From Alphaproteobacteria bacterium (GTDB lineage: Bacteria > Pseudomonadota > Alphaproteobacteria > Caulobacterales > Caulobacteraceae), in contig JAGWSE010000105.1 in assembly GCA_028869395.1 (NCBI GenBank), positions 1-16,655 of the forward strand: a stretch of 16,655 nucleotides of DNA, in the 5' to 3' direction. The translations under genes were made by a program, and so were the position numbers. Below, one piece after another: positions 13,185 through 16,655 of this stretch. The notes beneath the pieces were generated by a model. It worked only from the letters and a program-made list of their open reading frames with translations. It was not told the DNA's origin and ran no database searches. The first letter of the stretch is position 1; each line of letters begins with the position of its first letter.

Positions 13185-13198
13185 TTGACCGCCGTCAA
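13185..13198. promoter_or_regulatory. FNR/FixK-like palindrome
   Basis: TTGACCGCCGTCAA fits TTGA-N6-TCAA exactly and is a perfect inverted repeat in its outer five bases (TTGAC/GTCAA). It lies in the divergent region between the crotonase-family gene and the 61-aa membrane protein, its centre about 42 bases before the latter's ATG. A class II FNR-type promoter with the box at -41.5 would therefore start transcription almost at the ATG. No good -10 box is visible at the expected place, so use as a promoter site is unproven. Confidence 0.5.
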
Positions 13199-13233
13199 TG
13201 CCGGCGCGGTGGAAGCGGCCCAGTCTGCGGCTC

Positions 13234-13419
13234 ATGACGGTCCATGGCCTGAAACCCACGGAGGAGTTCGCCGGCCAGCTGGTCCTGGCCATGATCGGCG
13301 GGCTGGGCCTGCTGGTCCTGGTGCTGGCGATGATGGTGGTCGCCTATCTGAGCGAACCGGAGCACGATCACCTGGGGCGGCCCATGGGCGGCAGCGCGGC
13401 GGCGGCGGAGCCGTTGTAG
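13234..13419 (+). CDS. Small single-span membrane protein, 61 aa
   Basis: MTVHGLKPTEEFAG is followed by one strongly hydrophobic segment (about residues 16-39, QLVLAMIGGLGLLVLVLAMM and on to VVAYL) and a polar tail EPEHDHLGRPMGGSAAAAEP. It is probably an inner-membrane protein with one span; the orientation is not clear from charges. The frame opens 12 codons earlier (ATG 13198), but that ATG overlaps the FNR-like box, so ATG 13234 is more likely; no strong ribosome site is present at either. No family recognised. Small membrane proteins often modulate respiratory or transport complexes, which together with the box hints at low-oxygen expression; this is speculation. Confidence 0.7.
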   Translation: MTVHGLKPTEEFAGQLVLAMIGGLGLLVLVLAMMVVAYLSEPEHDHLGRPMGGSAAAAEPL

Positions 13420-13442
13420 CTTCCGGCCGGGCGCGGCGTCGG

Positions 13443-13712
13443 TCACGCCAGGTTCTTCTGCGCTACCGCGATGATGATCAGCACATAGCCCGCCAGCCGG
13501 CCGAGGTAGATGGGGGCCTGGTCGTCGGCGTCGATGTGCCAGGCGATCGGCACCGACTGGTTGATCGCGAACAGCACGAAGGCGGCGGTGAAGTAGAGGA
13601 AGAAGCGGTCCTTGGTCTCACGGTAGAACTGGATGAAGAACATCGCCGCGGCGATGAAGCCCAGCGAAACCATGCCGGCGATGAAGCTGGCGACTTCCGG
13701 ATCTTGCGACAC
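13443..13712 (-). CDS. DUF5985 family membrane protein (second of pair)
   Basis: The 89-aa product starts at GTG 13712, which overlaps the stop of the upstream gene by one base (TAGTG). Three predicted spans: about 8-29 (ASFIAGMVSLGFIAAAMFFI), 36-57 (RFFLYFTAAFVLFAINQSVP) and 68-84 (IYLGRLAGYVLIIIAVA). The loop QFYRETKDRFFLYF and the FAINQ part are characteristic of DUF5985, whose role is unknown. A longer frame reaches back to 13901 but that part is a shadow of the upstream DUF5985 gene. Similar in size and design to its neighbour, it probably arose by duplication, and the two may form a heteromeric membrane complex (inference). Confidence 0.85.
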   Translation of the reverse strand: MSQDPEVASFIAGMVSLGFIAAAMFFIQFYRETKDRFFLYFTAAFVLFAINQSVPIAWHIDADDQAPIYLGRLAGYVLIIIAVAQKNLA

Positions 13713-13984
13713 TATTCGGTCCTCCGGCTGAAGCCGTAGAGCAGGACGAGGACGGCGATGACCGTCGGCACCTGGCGCCAGGGCCAGAAATTCACGCTGA
13801 GAAAGATCACGCGGTCCAGCAGCAGGATCACGTTGTTGATGGACAGGAAGATGAAGCTGACGCCGGTCCAGAAGAGGATCGGCGCACGGGTGCGCCGCCA
13901 CGAGATCCAGACGACGATGGCGCAGATCAGCGCCGTGATGAGGCCGAGCCCGTAGACCAGGCCGGGGAAGATCAGGTCGCTCAC
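13712..13984 (-). CDS. DUF5985 family membrane protein (first of pair)
   Basis: The 90-aa product begins MSDLIFPGLVYGLGLITA. Three spans: about 5-27, 34-56 (ILFWTGVSFIFLSINNVILL) and 70-86 (VPTVIAVLVLLYGF). The basic loop SWRRTRAPILFW and the FLSINN part correspond to QFYRETKDRFFLYF and FAINQ in the following gene, so the two are paralogues. The GTG start at 13984 overlaps the TGA of the regulator by four bases (GTGA), a sign of tight translational coupling. No catalytic residues are apparent. DUF5985 proteins have no known function. Confidence 0.83.
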   Translation of the reverse strand: MSDLIFPGLVYGLGLITALICAIVVWISWRRTRAPILFWTGVSFIFLSINNVILLLDRVIFLSVNFWPWRQVPTVIAVLVLLYGFSRRTE

Positions 13985-14352
13985 TTCTGCGGTCCCCTGA
14001 ATCGGAAGGCGTCGGCGAAGCCCTGCGCCGATCCGGGCTTGGTGATCAGGTTGATCAGAGACACGGGTCGTTCCCTGTAGGCCCTCTCCAGACGGTCGAC
14101 GAGATCGGCCAGCTGCGGCTCGGCGGGGGAATAGCGGCCGCCCTCGCGGGGCTCGCGCACGATGAGGCGGGCGCGCTCGAGGTCGCGCAGGGCCGCGGTG
14201 ACGGCCATCGCGCTGGCGCGAAGCTCGCGGTCGATCTCCGGCATGGCCCAGCCCCGCTCCGGGTTGGACTTCAGGAGCAGGAGAACCTCGACCGACCAGA
14301 CGGAGCGAAACCCTTCGCGCACGAAGCTTTCGAGTTCCGGATCAGACGCCAA
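13981..14352 (-). CDS. Winged helix-turn-helix regulator-like protein
   Basis: From TTG 14352 the product has 123 aa: ASDPELESFVREGFRSVWSV, then EVLLLLKSNPERGWAMPEID, RELRASAMAVTAALRDLERA (helix-turn-helix with recognition helix, about 39-62), then LIVREPREGGRYSPAEPQ (wing, about 63-80) and a helical tail DLVDRLERAYRERPVSLINL. This is an ArsR/PadR-like winged-helix layout with no metal-binding cysteines. The start is uncertain: TTG 14352 fits the fold best and has AAGG close by, while the frame stays open upstream through apparently non-coding sequence. Its stop overlaps the first DUF5985 gene, so it likely controls or works with the pair. The 110-base gap to the PLP-enzyme gene could hold its promoter. 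Confidence 0.75.
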   Translation of the reverse strand: MASDPELESFVREGFRSVWSVEVLLLLKSNPERGWAMPEIDRELRASAMAVTAALRDLERARLIVREPREGGRYSPAEPQLADLVDRLERAYRERPVSLINLITKPGSAQGFADAFRFRGPQK

Positions 14353-14462
14353 AACCTTGACCAGACATTCCGCGAATCCCCCGACGCCGGCCGCGCCCCT
14401 GGCGCGCCGTCGCAAGGGACAGAACGCGCGAGCGGCGGCTTTGTGCCCGACAACGCGGGAAT

Positions 14463-15605
14463 TCAGTTCCCCAGCGCCTGATCGAGGTCGGCGATGAGGT
14501 CGGCGGGATCCTCGATGCCGACCGACAGGCGCAGGAGATCGGCCGGCGTGGTGGTGCCGACCTCCACGGAGGCCCGGTGCTCGATCAGGCTCTCGACGCC
14601 GCCCAGCGAGGTGGCGCGCTTCCACAGGCGCACGCGCGCGGCGGTCGCGAGCGCGGCCGCCGCGCCGCCCTTCACCCGCAGGCTGAGCATGCCGCCGAAG
14701 CCGCCGGTCATCTGGCGCGCCGCGATCGCGTGGCCGGGATGGTAAGGCAGGCCCGGATAGAGCACCGCCTCGATCCGGGCATCGCCCGCGAAGCGTTCGG
14801 CGATGGCCTGGGCGGAGCGGCAGGCGCGCTCCACGCGCAAGGGCAGCGTGCGCATGCCGCGCATCAGCAGCCAGGCCTCGATGGGTCCGAGCACCGCCCC
14901 GCCCTGGGTGCGCAGGAAGGCGATGCGCTCCCACAGCTCGTCGCGGACCGCGGCGACCAGGGCGCCGGCCAGCACGTCGGAATGGCCGTTCAGGTACTTG
15001 GTCGCCGAGTGCATGACGATGTCGGCCCCCAGGGCGAGGGGGTGGGTGATCACCGCCGCGCCCACCGTGGAGTCGACCGCCAGCTTTGCGCCGGCGCGGT
15101 GGGCGAGGTCGGCGCAAGCGGCGATGTCGCTCACGCTCCACATCGGGTTGCTTGGGGTTTCCAGCCAGACCAGCCGGGTGCGCCCGGGCCGCAGCGCCGC
15201 GGCGACCGCCTCGGCGCGCGTGGCGTCGACGAACTCGACATCGATCCCCCATGGCGCGGCATAGAGGCGGAGCCACTGCTGGAGTCCGTAGTACATCACC
15301 TCCGGCGCGATCACGTGGTCGCCGGGCGAGAGCGCCATGAAGACCGTGCTGGCGGCCGCCAGGCCGGAGGCGAACAGCAGGGCCGCCTCCCCGCCCTCCA
15401 GCCGCGCCAGCAGCGCCTCCGGGCCCTCGTAGGCGGGGCTGTCGATGCGCGTGTAGTTGTAGCCGCCCACGAAGCGGTAGGCCTCGTCGCGAAGGTAGGT
15501 GGTCGAGACGTGGATGGGCGCGATCAGGTCGCCCGACGGCGCGTTGGGGGCGACCACGCCCTGGGCGGCGAGCGTGGCGGGGCTCCAGGTCGGCTCGTCG
15601 GCCAT
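14463..15605 (-). CDS. metC: Cystathionine beta-lyase-type PLP enzyme (Cys/Met metabolism family)
   Basis: The 380-aa product is a fold-type I, gamma-family PLP enzyme. Landmarks: PIHVSTTYLRDEAY (30-43), YNYTRIDSP (49-57, Y51/R53 reaching the neighbouring subunit's PLP phosphate), FASGLAA (78-84), the stacking PEVMYYG (101-107), LETPSNP (148-154), D178 in AVDST, K203 in HSATKYLNGHSD as Schiff-base lysine, and R359 in LLRLSVGIED for the substrate carboxylate. The likely reaction is cystathionine to homocysteine, pyruvate and ammonia in methionine synthesis. Cystathionine gamma-synthase or methionine gamma-lyase activities cannot be excluded from sequence alone. ATG 15605 has GAGGAG nine bases upstream; the 12 codons further upstream are discarded. 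It is divergent from the duplicated regulator gene. Confidence 0.85.
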   Translation of the reverse strand: MADEPTWSPATLAAQGVVAPNAPSGDLIAPIHVSTTYLRDEAYRFVGGYNYTRIDSPAYEGPEALLARLEGGEAALLFASGLAAASTVFMALSPGDHVIAPEVMYYGLQQWLRLYAAPWGIDVEFVDATRAEAVAAALRPGRTRLVWLETPSNPMWSVSDIAACADLAHRAGAKLAVDSTVGAAVITHPLALGADIVMHSATKYLNGHSDVLAGALVAAVRDELWERIAFLRTQGGAVLGPIEAWLLMRGMRTLPLRVERACRSAQAIAERFAGDARIEAVLYPGLPYHPGHAIAARQMTGGFGGMLSLRVKGGAAAALATAARVRLWKRATSLGGVESLIEHRASVEVGTTTPADLLRLSVGIEDPADLIADLDQALGN

Positions 15606-15743
15606 GTGTCGTGCTCCTCGGCTGTGACGCGCGTGCAGCATAGAGGCGGACGGCGTGCGCCGGGAGCCGCTTCGCCGACGCCGGACAGGGCGCGGTTCGC
15701 GGACTCGTGCTATCCTCGGACGTCCGGTCCCGGGGGGCCCGCC

Positions 15744-16655
15744 ATGACGACGACTGTCCAGACGCCCAGGCGCGCGCCGGGCGGCGGGGAGCGGCAGAAC
15801 GCGCCGCTGATGCGCCGGCTGGCGGCCGGGCTGCTGCTGGACCTCATCGCGATCGGGCGGGGCGACGTCGACATGGTCGACACCCTGCTGGCCAGCGCGA
15901 TCATCCAGGCCAACGTCCAGGAGATCGTCCGCCGTGCGGACCTGCAGGTCTCGTTCGCGGCGGAGGCCGAGATGCCGCCCGACGAGATGCGGCGGCCGGT
16001 GACCATGAACGCCGTCGCCAGTTCCCTGAACCTGCCGTTCGAGACGGTGCGGCGGCGCATCAACCGGATGGCGGCGGATGGCTTCTGCCGCTTCGTGGAG
16101 GGCGGGGTCATCGTGCCCTCGGCGGTGCTGGCCGATCCGCAGTACGCCGTCGACGCCTTCCGCGGCTACGAGCGGATGCGGGCGGGGTACTACCGGATGA
16201 GCGAGCTGGGGCTGGTGGGCGAGCTGCCGCCGCCGACCGTGGAGCTGGCGGCCGATAGCTTTCCGATCCGGGCCGTCGCCCGGTTGTTCGGGACCTATGT
16301 GCTGCGGGTGGTCGAGAGCCTGGCGCGCGTGGGCGACCTGATCGACGCGATGGTCATGCTGGAGATCTACCGCGCCAACGTCGAGAACCTGCCGCCGGGC
16401 GCGGCGCGGGCGGGCGACGGCGACCGCGGCGACGACGTGGCCGACGACGGCCTGCGGCGGGCGGTCGCCTCCTCGACGGTCGCCACGCGGCTGGGCCTGC
16501 CCAGCGAGACGGTGCGGCGCCGAACCCTGGCGCTGAGCGCGCGCGGCGCCTGCCAGCGGGTGCGCGGCGGCCTGATCGTCCCTGGCGAGGTGCTGGCGCA
16601 GGGCCCGCTGGGGGTGGCGCTCGCCGCCAACGCCGCCCAGCTGCAGCGGCTGTTC
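15744..16655 (+). CDS. Internally duplicated helix-turn-helix regulator-like protein (3' end beyond window)
   Basis: From ATG 15744 (GGGGGG nine bases before it) the frame is open for 304 codons to the window end. No named family recognised. The protein is two copies of one unit at a constant offset of 155 residues with no gaps. A helical part, DLIAIGRGDVDMVDTLLASA then IIQANVQEI (33-61), corresponds to VESLARVGDLIDAM...IYRANVENL (190-216). A helix-turn-helix, VASSLNLPFETVRRRINRMA (91-110), corresponds to VATRLGLPSETVRRRTLALS (246-265). A wing, GGVIVPSAVL (120-129), corresponds to GGLIVPGEVL (275-284). Both copies keep the TVRRR recognition-helix core, so a single chain may read a two-part DNA site. 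A short acidic linker (DGDRGDDVADDG) sits in the second copy. Confidence 0.75.
   Translation, partial: MTTTVQTPRRAPGGGERQNAPLMRRLAAGLLLDLIAIGRGDVDMVDTLLASAIIQANVQEIVRRADLQVSFAAEAEMPPDEMRRPVTMNAVASSLNLPFETVRRRINRMAADGFCRFVEGGVIVPSAVLADPQYAVDAFRGYERMRAGYYRMSELGLVGELPPPTVELAADSFPIRAVARLFGTYVLRVVESLARVGDLIDAMVMLEIYRANVENLPPGAARAGDGDRGDDVADDGLRRAVASSTVATRLGLPSETVRRRTLALSARGACQRVRGGLIVPGEVLAQGPLGVALAANAAQLQRLF

Noticed and set aside
14271..14453. Possible frameshift joining another leftward frame to the winged-helix gene.
   Set aside because: The alternative frame shows no protein-like features, and TTG 14352 already gives a complete domain; no evidence of a broken gene.
15707..16258. A 183-aa rightward frame near the window end.
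   Set aside because: It is a +1-type shadow of the frame from ATG 15744, which stays open to the window end and carries the duplicated helix-turn-helix.

Overview
The window reads as a chromosomal segment of a high-GC alphaproteobacterium, most likely from Caulobacterales (Caulobacter/Phenylobacterium type). Pointers are the uniformly G/C-rich third codon positions, an alphaproteobacterial F1-ATPase zeta inhibitor (DUF1476), purine synthesis by the small-form PurL + PurS + PurQ complex, a candidate promoter fitting the Caulobacter -35/-10 pattern, and GC-rich palindromic intergenic repeats of the kind I know from this order. No rRNA, tRNA, CRISPR array, transposase or phage gene was found.

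Layout. 1-1.13 kb: 3' part of an alginate-export-type outer-membrane barrel gene. 1.19-1.95 kb: a leftward set of three small genes (54-aa basic protein, DUF3606 protein, acidic 136-aa protein), the first two overlapping as TAGTG. 2.08-3.49 kb: coniferyl-aldehyde-dehydrogenase-type ALDH, followed by a cluster of REP-like hairpins. 3.70-4.02 kb: leftward DUF1476 zeta inhibitor. 4.1-8.95 kb: the purine block purC-purS-(lipoprotein)-purQ-(leftward Gln-rich mini-gene)-purL. PurS, PurQ and PurL together make FGAM synthase; PurC acts three steps further on. The purC leader carries a promoter-like sequence and an intrinsic-terminator-like hairpin ahead of the start codon. 9.1-10.2 kb: a 61-aa protein and a Crp/Fnr-family regulator. 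10.2-13.1 kb: metabolic enzymes of alternating orientation (aldo/keto reductase, DSD1-family PLP enzyme, enoyl-CoA hydratase/isomerase-like protein). 13.2-13.4 kb: a 61-aa single-span membrane protein behind a TTGA-N6-TCAA palindrome. 13.4-15.6 kb: a leftward group running from a cystathionine-lyase-type PLP enzyme into a winged-helix regulator and two DUF5985 membrane proteins with overlapping start/stop codons. 15.7 kb to the end: the 5' part of a regulator-like gene built as a tandem duplication of about 155 residues.

Most of the content is ordinary core metabolism. The points most worth a second look are the possible attenuator in front of purC, the repeat that overlaps the start of the lipoprotein gene inside the purine block, the Gln-rich mini-gene between purQ and purL, the regulator plus two DUF5985 genes, the internally duplicated regulator, and the FNR/FixK-like box. 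Four genes here are easily missed: the 54-aa (1785-1949) and 50-aa (6482-6634) leftward genes are short, the DUF3606 gene has a GTG start inside a longer open frame, and the last gene runs off the window. No gap between genes exceeds 300 bases; the largest (4020-4249, 3495-3695, 9275-9475) are described in the feature list.
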